Shown here piece by piece: positions 16,814 through 24,864 of a stretch of 62,178 bases of DNA. A model generated the notes under the pieces. It was not told the origin of the DNA. It worked only from the letters and a program-made list of their open reading frames with translations, and did not search any database. The stretch lies in assembly GCA_021151605.1 (NCBI GenBank), contig JAGKWZ010000013.1:1-62178 (forward strand), read 5' to 3'. The number at the start of each line of letters is the position of its first letter. Within the stretch, counting starts at the first letter, position 1. The position numbers were made by a program, and so were the translations under genes. This stretch comes from Verrucomicrobiaceae bacterium (GTDB lineage: Bacteria > Verrucomicrobiota > Verrucomicrobiia > Verrucomicrobiales > Verrucomicrobiaceae).

Positions 16814-17917
16814 ATGAAAATCCCCGCTCTCCTCGGCCTCCTTTTCGCCTCCAGCCTGTCTGCCGCCACACTCACGCAACCGCTGGCCGACCTCCGCGCC
16901 GTCAGCAAGGAAGGTGAAGGCAATGAAAAAGCCACCGCCGCCTGGCAGCAGATCGCCAAAGCCGATCCTGCCGCACTGCCGGAAATCCTCGCCGCCATGA
17001 ACGGGGCCAATCCGCTCGCGGAGAACTGGCTGCGCGCCGCCGTCGGTGTCGTCGTGGATCAGGCCATCGAGGCGAAGAAGCTGCCAGTCGAAGCGGTGCA
17101 GTCCTTCCTCATGGACACGAAGAACAGCGCCGCGCCTCGTGTCGTTGCCTTCGATATCATCCAGCGTGCAAAACCCGAGCTGGCGGAGAAAATCACCCCT
17201 CAACTGCTCGAAGACCCCAGCAGCGAACTCCGCCGCCATCCTGTATCGAAGCTCACCAGCGCTGGTGATGAAGCGCTGGAGCAGGGCAAGAAGGACGCCG
17301 CTTTGACCGCCTTCCAGCAGGCCATGAAGGGTGCTCGCGATGAAGATCAGATCAAAGACCTCGCCAAAAAACTCAAGGACCTCGGCAGCCCCGTCGATCT
17401 GCCGACGCACTTCGGTTTCGTGCGCAGTTGGAAGCTCATCGCGCCTTTCACGAACGTCGAGCGCAAGGGCTTCGACACCGTCTTCCCTCCCGAAGAAAAG
17501 ATCGACCTCGCCGCCAGCTACCCCGGCAAAAACGCCGACGCCAAGTGGATCGACTACACCAGCACGGACGAGTACGGCCAGATCGACTTCAACAAGCCCT
17601 ACACCATGCTCAAAGAGGTCACCGGCTACGCCTACACCGAGTTTGAGTCCAGCGAAGAGCGCGAGGCCCAGATCCGCCTCGGCTGCAAAAACGGCTGGAA
17701 GGTCTGGCTCAACGGCCAGCTCATCTTCGCTCGTGATGAATACCATCGCGGAGCCAAGCTCGACCAATACAAGCTCCCCGTGAAGCTTCAGAAGGGCAAA
17801 AACAAGATCCTCGTCAAATGCTGCCAGAACGAGCAAACCGAATCCTGGACTGTCGAGTGGCAGTTCCAGCTTCGTGTATGCGATGACACCGGGACGGCGA
17901 TTTTAGCGAAGAAGTAA
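16814..17917 (+). CDS. Secreted helical-repeat protein with C-terminal beta-sandwich
   Basis: A 367-residue exported protein; the ATG at 16814 opens a signal peptide (about 1-18, ending LSA-AT). Residues about 20-190 are alpha-helical repeats of HEAT/TPR-like character. The C-terminal half, with GWKVWLNGQLIFARDEYHRG and KGKNKILVKCCQNEQTE, has the pattern of the glycoside-hydrolase-associated beta-sandwich often found in PVC secreted proteins. It lies directly upstream of a small membrane protein and the broken PQQ-propeller gene, all on the plus strand. No catalytic residues identified. Confidence 0.6.
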   Translation: MKIPALLGLLFASSLSAATLTQPLADLRAVSKEGEGNEKATAAWQQIAKADPAALPEILAAMNGANPLAENWLRAAVGVVVDQAIEAKKLPVEAVQSFLMDTKNSAAPRVVAFDIIQRAKPELAEKITPQLLEDPSSELRRHPVSKLTSAGDEALEQGKKDAALTAFQQAMKGARDEDQIKDLAKKLKDLGSPVDLPTHFGFVRSWKLIAPFTNVERKGFDTVFPPEEKIDLAASYPGKNADAKWIDYTSTDEYGQIDFNKPYTMLKEVTGYAYTEFESSEEREAQIRLGCKNGWKVWLNGQLIFARDEYHRGAKLDQYKLPVKLQKGKNKILVKCCQNEQTESWTVEWQFQLRVCDDTGTAILAKK

Positions 17918-17924
17918 ACGCATC

Positions 17925-18272
17925 ATGATTGATGACGAAACATTCACCTGCGCTCCCGATGGCGGGTCATTGAAGCGGAAGCTGCTGGGATATGCCGTCC
18001 CCGTGCTGATTGCTCTTTATGCCATCATCTATGGCCTGATTGATGGACACATCATTTTGCCATCGAAGCATGCCAGTGATGAATTTACAGGTTTTGCAGC
18101 TCGGTGGCTTGGTCTTGCCTACCTTGCTGTGGCTTCATTCATGCATTTTCATTACGGTTGGGGGCTTAGCGAGCATCTCTGGCCCAACAGCCAGCGTGGG
18201 AAATGGATCTCTGTCGCCGCATTCGTGCCCTGCTTTATCCTCGCCTTAGTTTTCCACTTCAAGTCAGCGTAA
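17925..18272 (+). CDS. Small integral membrane protein
   Basis: A 115-residue protein with three predicted membrane spans (about 20-41, 60-80 and 95-112). Starts 7 bp after the previous stop codon and ends 6 bp before the next start, so it is part of the same transcription unit. No known family. Confidence 0.6.
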   Translation: MIDDETFTCAPDGGSLKRKLLGYAVPVLIALYAIIYGLIDGHIILPSKHASDEFTGFAARWLGLAYLAVASFMHFHYGWGLSEHLWPNSQRGKWISVAAFVPCFILALVFHFKSA

Positions 18273-18278
18273 TTTATC

Positions 18279-19347
18279 ATGAAACCCACCATCTCCCTCC
18301 TCTCGTCATTCGTCATTCTGCATTCGTCATTCTGCGCAGCCGCCGACTGGCCGCAGTTCCGTGGCCCGAATGCTTCCGCCGTTTCCACCGAAGCGACGGC
18401 TCCTGGGCCGAAGGTCGCCATCGACTGGAAGGTGGAGCTCCCGGGGCGTGGGTTGAGCAGTCCGATCGTGGTGGGCCACGGGCCGCACGATGGCGCACAA
18501 CAAGACCAGCGTGGCCGCGCCGACACCTTGCAGCGATGGCGAGCGCGTCTTCGCGCTGTATTCATCGAACGATCTCTTCGCCTTCGACCTCGCGGGTAAC
18601 CTGCTTTGGCTGCGCGGGCTGACCTTTGATTATGCCAATGCCAGCAACAGCCTCGGCATGGCCTCCTCGCCCGTCGTCGTGGGCGACACCCTCGTGGTGC
18701 AGAGCGAGAACGACAGCGAATCACTGGCCGTCGGCATCGACGTGGCCACGGGCAAAAACCGCTGGAAGAAGGAGCGCCCGAAAGCGGCGAACTGGACCAG
18801 CGCCGTGGTCTTCAAAGGCGCGGTCGCTTTGCAATCCAGCAAAGGCCTCACTGGCGTGAACCCACGCACCGGCGAGGTCGAGTGGGACTACACCGACGGT
18901 GCCTCCACCACACCCAGCTCCGCCGTGACCGAAAATGCGATCTACGTCCCCTCGAATGGCGTCACCGCTTTGACCCCCGAGAAAGGCTCCGTCTCCCAGC
19001 TCTGGCGCGCCACTGGCCTCAAGCCCGGCACCGGCAGCCCGGTGGTCGTCGGTGACTCCCTTTTTGTGCTCAACGGAGCCGGCGTGCTCGTGAAAGCCAG
19101 CCTCGCTAACGGAGACGAAGCCTGGAAACTCCGCCTCAAAGGCCCCATGAGCGGCTCCCCTGTGGCCGCTGGCAAATACATCTACATCGCCAGCGAACGC
19201 GGCGACTTCCAAGTCGTCGATACCACCGCCAAAGAAGGCGAAGTCATCCACACCATCGAGCTGAAGGAAACCGTCCTCTGCACCCCCGCTATCAGCAACG
19301 GCGCGGTTTATGTGCGCAGTGACAAGACGCTGTGGAAGCTGAAGTAA
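18279..19347 (+). pseudogene. PQQ-like beta-propeller protein, disrupted by a deletion
   Basis: Two frames together encode a secreted PQQ-binding-like beta-propeller protein. The first (from 18279) holds a signal peptide and the family opening DWPQFRGPNAS up to GLSSPIVVG, ending near 18470. The second continues from WATGRTMAHNKTSVAAPTP to the normal C-terminus, with repeated blades (SSPVVVGDTLVVQ, GSPVVVGDSLFV). In intact relatives about 34 residues separate these two blocks; here they meet within a few bases at about 18467-18474 with a change of frame. The junction contains TGGGC, which could have been present on both sides of the lost segment. Either a real deletion mutant or an assembly error. 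The signal-peptide region is built from GTCATTC heptads. Confidence 0.8.
18305..18334 (+). repeat. Heptad repeat encoding a signal-peptide core
   Basis: Four consecutive 7-nt words, GTCATTC, GTCATTC, TGCATTC and GTCATTC, lie inside the signal-peptide coding region of the PQQ-propeller gene. A 14-nt unit is repeated exactly at 18307-18320 and 18321-18334. The encoded residues (SSFVILHSSF) form the hydrophobic core. Confidence 0.7.
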
Positions 19348-19354
19348 TCCGTGT

Positions 19355-19768
19355 ATGAATCGCCGAAACGCTTTGGGTCTGCTGGGTACATGCTGTGCTC
19401 ACTCCAAGGCTTTCGCCACCGACCCCTTTGTCCGACAGGACATCGACACGAGCAAGCTCCCAGGCACCTGGCAAAGCCGGATCGGTGGCGCTGTTGCCAC
19501 CATCACCTTCCTTGATTCAGGTAAGTTCACTGGCCGTATTCAAAAGGGAGCCACAGTCCAAGATGAGTTTGAGGGCGAATGGAGCATCAAGAATCAGTAC
19601 ATCGGCCCGACGCTTCTGCTCTGGGAGTTCACCAAGTCGCGGACAATTCCAGTAGGCACCGTTGACAGGGATGAGCTGGAAACTTTGAACAATGAATTCC
19701 TGATCCTTTGGACTCGGCGAAGGGAAAGACGAGCCTATCGACGACTAGTGCCTGCTAAGCTGAAGTGA
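19355..19768 (+). CDS. Small exported protein of unknown function
   Basis: A 137-residue protein starting MNRRNALGLLG, a short basic then hydrophobic N-terminus that could be an export signal, possibly Tat-like because of the RR pair. The mature part has beta-strand character (TWQSRIGGAVATITFLDSGK, then TGRIQKG and FEGEWSIKNQY), similar to small lipocalin-like secreted domains. Its C-terminus is very basic. Not a recognised family; follows the broken propeller gene by 7 bp. Confidence 0.5.
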   Translation: MNRRNALGLLGTCCAHSKAFATDPFVRQDIDTSKLPGTWQSRIGGAVATITFLDSGKFTGRIQKGATVQDEFEGEWSIKNQYIGPTLLLWEFTKSRTIPVGTVDRDELETLNNEFLILWTRRRERRAYRRLVPAKLK

Positions 19769-19826
19769 CACTTTCGTCACGCTTGGTCTTTTGCGTCGTG
19801 GACAGGATGCCGCATCGCAGCGGCCC

Positions 19827-21545
19827 GTGACGCAACTGCACCTCATCGACACCATTGGGCCGTTCTTTCGCGGCTACGAGCGGCGTGTCATCAATTGGTC
19901 GAAGATTCCCTGGGATCATGCCGGGCGTCAGGGAGCGGCTTGGTGGGAGCAGGTGTGTCGTGATCTGAATGTGCTAGCGCGGCAGGCAGCGAGCTGGGGC
20001 TTCAATGCTGCGTCCATCGACGATGTCGCCCACCTCGCGCTGCATGACTTGATCGAGCCCGAGGTGCGCCAGCGCATCCAGCGGTATCGCACGGAGATGC
20101 AGCGCTGTTTTGCGGTGCTGAAACACGCAGGCCTCGACATCCATGTCACGATGGATGTCTTCTCCGCCACACCGTGGTTGCTGAAGAGCCTGCGCATTGC
20201 GCACAAGTCACCGAATGACTACCTCGCCGAGCTTCTCGACCGCTTCTTCATCGACTTCCCCGAGGTGGCGGGCGTCATCGTCCGCATCGGTGAATCCGAC
20301 GGCAAGGATGTGAAGGACGACTTCCATAGCCAGCTTGTCATCAAGACGCCTGATGATGCACGTGAGTTCCTGCTCGCTCTGCTGCCCGTCTTTGAAAAGC
20401 ATGGCCGCCGCCTGATCTTCCGCACCTGGACGGTAGGCGCGTATCCCATCGGCGATCTCATGTGGCATCGCGATACCTTCGCGCGGGTGTTTGAAGGCAT
20501 CACCAGCCCCGCACTCGTTGTCTCGATGAAGTATGGCGAGAGCGATTTCTTCCGCTACTTGCCACTGAATCGGAACTTCTTCCGCACACCGCTTCCCAAG
20601 ATCGTCGAGCTGCAAACGCGGCGCGAATACGAAGGCTGCGGCGAGTATCCGAGCCCTGTCGGCTGGCTGTATGAAGAGTATGCCCGCGAGCTGCGGCAGG
20701 CGGAGAACGTGATCGGCTGCATGGTCTGGTGCCAAACAGGAGGCTGGGTGCCGTTTCGACGGCTTGCCTTCCTCGATCCCGAAGCGGTGTGGACGGACCT
20801 GAACACCTTCGTCACCATCCGCATCATGAAGGATGGTGCGCTCGTGGAAGATGCCGTGCGCGACTTTGCCAAAGAGCGCCGCCTCGGCGATGCCGATGCG
20901 CTTTTAGAACTCCTCCGTCTGGCTGACGAGTGCGTCCGCGAGCTGCTCTACATCGAGGAATATGCACGGCAGAAGCTCTTCTTCCGCCGCGTGCGTATCC
21001 CGCCGATGCTTCAGGTCTATTGGGGAAACATCTTCGTTTCGCACAGCCTCCGCCGCTTGCTCCGCTACTTCGTCCGCGATGCCGACGCCGCTTTGCGCAG
21101 TGCCCGCCGTTGCCTCGACAATCTCGACCGCATGATCCCGCTCGCCGAGCGCGCCGGTGTTCCCGTGGCTGACATCGAGTACATGCGCGATACCTTCCGC
21201 CTGCTGGCTCTGGCCCGTGAATACTACTTCGCCGAAGATGCGCCCGACATCGAGTCGCGACTGCTCGCCGCCAAAGCCGCCTACAAAACCAAATATGCCA
21301 AGCGCGGCCTGCGGGCTCGTTATCGCATCAAGACCGACTTCAAGCCGCTGCTGCTGAACCCGCGCTACCTCGCCTGGGCCGTGCAGTTTCTCATGCGCCG
21401 ACAGCGTGGCTATCGTGTGGTGGATCGGATGATCATCCTGAATGGGCTGTCTCTGATTTATCGCCTCATTGCCGCCCGCAAACCCATGCTCATCCCCGGC
21501 TTTGCCTCCAAGAGCGCGATGGGCGTGGACGTGGTGTTTAAATGA
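19827..21545 (+). CDS. Large cytoplasmic protein, possible GH67-like TIM barrel
   Basis: About 572 residues from a GTG at 19827; a TTG at 19791 would add 12 residues and no ATG is close. No signal peptide. The N-terminal two thirds alternate strands and helices like a TIM barrel (WGFNAASIDDVAHLALHD, IHVTMDVFSATPWL, GVIVRIGES, RLIFRTWTVGAYPIG), with weak resemblance to alpha-glucuronidase GH67-type enzymes. The last third is helical. It lies 79 bp upstream of btaA. Enzymatic role is a guess; the gene itself is clearly coding. Confidence 0.55.
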   Translation: MTQLHLIDTIGPFFRGYERRVINWSKIPWDHAGRQGAAWWEQVCRDLNVLARQAASWGFNAASIDDVAHLALHDLIEPEVRQRIQRYRTEMQRCFAVLKHAGLDIHVTMDVFSATPWLLKSLRIAHKSPNDYLAELLDRFFIDFPEVAGVIVRIGESDGKDVKDDFHSQLVIKTPDDAREFLLALLPVFEKHGRRLIFRTWTVGAYPIGDLMWHRDTFARVFEGITSPALVVSMKYGESDFFRYLPLNRNFFRTPLPKIVELQTRREYEGCGEYPSPVGWLYEEYARELRQAENVIGCMVWCQTGGWVPFRRLAFLDPEAVWTDLNTFVTIRIMKDGALVEDAVRDFAKERRLGDADALLELLRLADECVRELLYIEEYARQKLFFRRVRIPPMLQVYWGNIFVSHSLRRLLRYFVRDADAALRSARRCLDNLDRMIPLAERAGVPVADIEYMRDTFRLLALAREYYFAEDAPDIESRLLAAKAAYKTKYAKRGLRARYRIKTDFKPLLLNPRYLAWAVQFLMRRQRGYRVVDRMIILNGLSLIYRLIAARKPMLIPGFASKSAMGVDVVFK

Positions 21546-21596
21546 AAAATGGAGGACTGGAAGTCTAACGATTTCGTTGCACGAAGTCGGCTGCGA

Positions 21597-21612
21597 CGGT
21601 TGTGAACAACCG
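21597..21612. promoter_or_regulatory. 16-bp palindrome just upstream of btaA
   Basis: CGGTTGT-GA-ACAACCG is a perfect inverted repeat 12 bp before the btaA ATG. It could be an operator for a dimeric repressor or an RNA hairpin over the ribosome-binding region. No match to the classic Pho box was seen nearby. Confidence 0.45.
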
Positions 21613-21624
21613 CAATGATGGTAA

Positions 21625-22809
21625 ATGCCAGAGAGCACGAAACCCAAATCTCCCTCGATCAGACATCGCGCCCAGGATGCGATCTTCAGCCAAGTTCATG
21701 GCGGGAATCTCGTCTATAACACCTGCTGGGAGGACCCGAGACTGGATCGTGAGATGCTGAATCTCCGCTCAGATAGTCGCTTGGTAATGATCACCAGCGC
21801 TGGCTGCAACGCGCTCGACTATTTGCTCGACGCTCCAGCCGAGATCCACGCGGTGGACATGAATCCTCGCCAGAATGCGCTGCTCCAACTCAAGATCGCC
21901 ATGATCCAGCGCGGTGAATTTGATGAAATCTTCCAGCTCTTCGGCCAGGGCAGTCATCCTGATTTCAAAGGCTTGCTGGAGACACTGCGTGGCGATCTGC
22001 ATCCCTTCGCCAGCCGTTACTGGAAGTCGAAGAGCTACTACTTCCGCAACACGCCGCTGAATCCTTCCTTCTACTACCGCGGCACGGCTGGACAGATGGC
22101 GTGGATCGCGCTGCACACCTTCTTTGGAAGCAGCAAGGTGCGTGATTATGTCGATGCGCTCTTGCAGGTGACAGACTTGGAGGAGCAGAAGCGTCTTTAC
22201 GCTCACATCAAACCGGTGCTCTGGAGTGGCCTCGTGACTTGGCTACTGCGACAGCCGATGGCCATGACGATGCTCGGCGTGCCGCGAGCTCAGGTGCGGC
22301 TCATCGAGACCCAATTTGAAGGCGGGCTCACGGGCTATATTCGTTCCAAGATGGAGCATGTGCTCACCGAGATCCCGTTTTGGGAGAACTACTTCTGGCG
22401 CGTCTATCTCACCGGCCACTACACACGCGAGTGCTGTCCGAACTACCTCCGCGAAGAGCATCAACCCACGCTGCGTGAACGAGTGGGCCGCATCACTACC
22501 CACAGCACCACGGTGGCGAATTTCCTCCGCGAAAACCCCGGTCCCTACAGCCACTTCGTGCTGCTGGATCATCAGGACTGGCTGGCCGCACACAAGCCCC
22601 AGGCGCTCGCCGAAGAGTGGCAGCTCATTTTGGAAAACAGCACCCCTGGCACGACCATCCTCATGCGCTCCGCCAGCCCAATCATCGACTTCATCCCCGA
22701 GTTCGCCCGTCAGCGTCTCCAGCTCGACACAGCGCTCGCCGAGCGCACTCACGCGGAGGATCGCGTGGGCACTTACGGCTGTACCCTCCTCGCCCACATC
22801 AAGCCATGA
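21625..22809 (+). CDS. btaA: BtaA, SAM:diacylglycerol 3-amino-3-carboxypropyltransferase
   Basis: A 394-residue DUF3419 enzyme. BtaA transfers the aminocarboxypropyl group of SAM to diacylglycerol, giving the homoserine lipid DGHS, the first step to the betaine lipid DGTS. The family opening is clear (VYNTCWEDPRLDREML), followed by a SAM-binding motif (VMITSAGCNALDYLL) and AVDMNPRQNALLQLK. Further conserved blocks are SFYYRGTAGQMAW and the C-terminal LLDHQDWLA. The gene overlaps btaB in an ATGA, so both are made together. In Rhodobacter DGTS replaces phospholipids under phosphate limitation; whether that is the trigger here is unknown. Confidence 0.9.
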   Translation: MPESTKPKSPSIRHRAQDAIFSQVHGGNLVYNTCWEDPRLDREMLNLRSDSRLVMITSAGCNALDYLLDAPAEIHAVDMNPRQNALLQLKIAMIQRGEFDEIFQLFGQGSHPDFKGLLETLRGDLHPFASRYWKSKSYYFRNTPLNPSFYYRGTAGQMAWIALHTFFGSSKVRDYVDALLQVTDLEEQKRLYAHIKPVLWSGLVTWLLRQPMAMTMLGVPRAQVRLIETQFEGGLTGYIRSKMEHVLTEIPFWENYFWRVYLTGHYTRECCPNYLREEHQPTLRERVGRITTHSTTVANFLRENPGPYSHFVLLDHQDWLAAHKPQALAEEWQLILENSTPGTTILMRSASPIIDFIPEFARQRLQLDTALAERTHAEDRVGTYGCTLLAHIKP

Positions 22810-23474
22810 CCAGCCTCACCACCACCTCCACTGTCGCGGCAGACCTGCCGTCTGAAGCCACTGGAACCCAGGATGCACTCGCCGGCTACTACCGCTGGCA
22901 TGCCAGCATCTACGATCTCACCCGCTGGGCCTTTTTGTTTGGCCGGAATGCTCTCGTGAAGCAGGCGCACCGGCAAATGATGATGCCCGCCCGCATCCTG
23001 GAAGTCGGCTGCGGCACGGGGAAGAACCTCGTCACACTCGCCGAGCGCTTTCCCAAAGCTCAAATCATCGGACTGGATCTCTCCCGCGACATGCTGGACC
23101 GCGCACGCGCGAAGGTGAAGCCCTATGGCACGCGTGTTGGTCTTCTCCACCGCCGCTATGATGCGCCCGTGGCCCTGAATCAGAAGTTTGATCTGATCGT
23201 CATGAGCTACTCCCTCAGCATGATCAACCCTGGTTATGACGAGGTTCTTCGAATCTGCCGTGAGGATCTCAGCGACCGTGGCTTGGTGGCTGTCGTGGAC
23301 TTTCACCAGAGCCGCTGGGCCTGGTTCCGCCGCTGGATGGGCGTGAACCACGTCCGCATGGAAGGCCAAGTCCTCGAACAACTGCGCCAGCATTTCGAGC
23401 CCCTCGTTTGTGAAGTGCAGCACGGCTACGGCGACCTCTGGCGCTACCTGACTTTTATCGGGAAAAGATCCTGA
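22806..23474 (+). CDS. btaB: BtaB, betaine-lipid N-methyltransferase
   Basis: A 222-residue SAM-dependent methyltransferase that adds three methyl groups to DGHS to make DGTS. The ATG at 22806 overlaps the btaA stop. Characteristic YYRWHASIYDLTRW near the N-terminus matches BtaB proteins, and the Rossmann motif I is LEVGCGTGKN, followed by IIGLDLSRDML (motif II) and FDLIVMSYSLSMI (motif IV). Gene order and both signatures make the pair assignment strong. Confidence 0.88.
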   Translation: MTSLTTTSTVAADLPSEATGTQDALAGYYRWHASIYDLTRWAFLFGRNALVKQAHRQMMMPARILEVGCGTGKNLVTLAERFPKAQIIGLDLSRDMLDRARAKVKPYGTRVGLLHRRYDAPVALNQKFDLIVMSYSLSMINPGYDEVLRICREDLSDRGLVAVVDFHQSRWAWFRRWMGVNHVRMEGQVLEQLRQHFEPLVCEVQHGYGDLWRYLTFIGKRS

Positions 23475-23533
23475 CTCCAAGTTGCGCTCATTCCTAGACC
23501 TTGCGCATTGGCGCAAAAGATGGATGAAGCGGC

Positions 23534-24859
23534 ATGGATGTCCTCATGCCCCAGACCCGAAGCCTGGCCACGCGTTTTGTCGTGACCTTTGCTGCGTTTG
23601 TTGTGGCTGGGTCGCTGCTGCTTTTGGCTTGGCTGCGACATCAGCAGCAGGCTGAGCATGAACGGGTGTTCCTGGCTCTGGCCAGAGCGGACGCTGACTT
23701 TGTCCAGCGTATGAACTTGCCGCGCAGTGCGAAGCTCGCTGCTGATCTCGGGAAGCTTCTGCGAATGCAGATTCATTTTCGTGATGTAAATGGCATGCTG
23801 GAGCCAGCGCTCAACGAGCATGATGCCATTCCGCTAAAAGCACTGCCGATGGGAATCGTGCATGATGTGTCAGATGCGTGGCAGGCACTCTTGCTCAAAC
23901 TGGATGCGTCACACGACATGGTCTTCATCTGCAGGAAACCCGAGGTGACGCTAAGCCTATGGCATCCAGCGACACGGAATGCGCTGCTTGCGTTCTGGCT
24001 GCTTTCTGCTGCGCTTGGATGGGTGATCGCAAGGCAAGTGGTTCGGCCAGTGCAGCAGCTTACGCGATGCCTTAGCTGTCTGTTTAGTTCGAAGGAGTGC
24101 AGCCCCGCTGGGGCCGAACGCAACGACGAAATCGGCGAACTTGCACGCGCGTTGGCCCAGGCACGTGATGATCTGCTCGATGAACGTCAACGACGTGAGC
24201 AATCGGAGCGCATGGCGTTGCTCGGTCGTGTCGCCACGGGGCTGGCTCATGAGATCAAAAATCCGCTCGCTTCCATCCAGCTCCATGCACAGCTCGTGGA
24301 TGTGGGGGCGATGGATGCCGAGTCCGCGCAGTCACTCCAGCATGTGCAGAGTGAGGCGCGGGTGATCGAGGGCCTGGTCAACCAGTGGCTCTACCTCACG
24401 CGCCCCGAGCCGCCGAAGATGCAGATGCTGGACGCCCGTGAAGTGCTGACGGAGACAGTAGCGGCGCTGAAAGCACAGGCGGATCATGCAGGGGTTCAGA
24501 TCAGGCTTCTGGCGCTTCCACCAGCGCCTATACAGGGTGACCGCGCGCGCTTGCAGCAAGTGTTTCGCAACATCTTGCTCAATGGCATCCAAGCCATGCC
24601 GCATGGTGGTGAACTGGAGATCAACTTAGACACTCTTGAGAAGAAGGCTGTGATCCGCTTTCGAGACCACGGCAGCGGATTCTCCGAAGCCGCTCTGACC
24701 CATGGCGCGGAGCTTTTCTTTTCAGAAAAAGAAGGCGGCATGGGCGTGGGACTAAACGTGGTGCAGGAGATCATCTCGGCACATGGCGGGACGATCTCGC
24801 TGCGGAACCACTCAAACGGCGGAGCTATGGTGGAGCTGGCTCTACCTTTGGTCAGCTAA
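23534..24859 (+). CDS. Sensor histidine kinase, orphan
   Basis: A 441-residue membrane kinase with two spans (about 15-34 and 148-166) bracketing a roughly 110-residue periplasmic domain without a recognised ligand fold. Then come a HAMP-like region, a dimerisation domain with the phosphorylated histidine in GLAHEIKNPL (H239), an N box (NILLNGIQAM) and G boxes (FRDHGSGF, GGMGVGLNVV). The catalytic elements look intact. No response regulator gene is adjacent. It follows btaB by 59 bp on the same strand, so it might regulate or respond to membrane lipid state. An alternative ATG at 23546 shortens it by four residues. Confidence 0.88.
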   Translation: MDVLMPQTRSLATRFVVTFAAFVVAGSLLLLAWLRHQQQAEHERVFLALARADADFVQRMNLPRSAKLAADLGKLLRMQIHFRDVNGMLEPALNEHDAIPLKALPMGIVHDVSDAWQALLLKLDASHDMVFICRKPEVTLSLWHPATRNALLAFWLLSAALGWVIARQVVRPVQQLTRCLSCLFSSKECSPAGAERNDEIGELARALAQARDDLLDERQRREQSERMALLGRVATGLAHEIKNPLASIQLHAQLVDVGAMDAESAQSLQHVQSEARVIEGLVNQWLYLTRPEPPKMQMLDAREVLTETVAALKAQADHAGVQIRLLALPPAPIQGDRARLQQVFRNILLNGIQAMPHGGELEINLDTLEKKAVIRFRDHGSGFSEAALTHGAELFFSEKEGGMGVGLNVVQEIISAHGGTISLRNHSNGGAMVELALPLVS

Positions 24860-24864
24860 TCATA

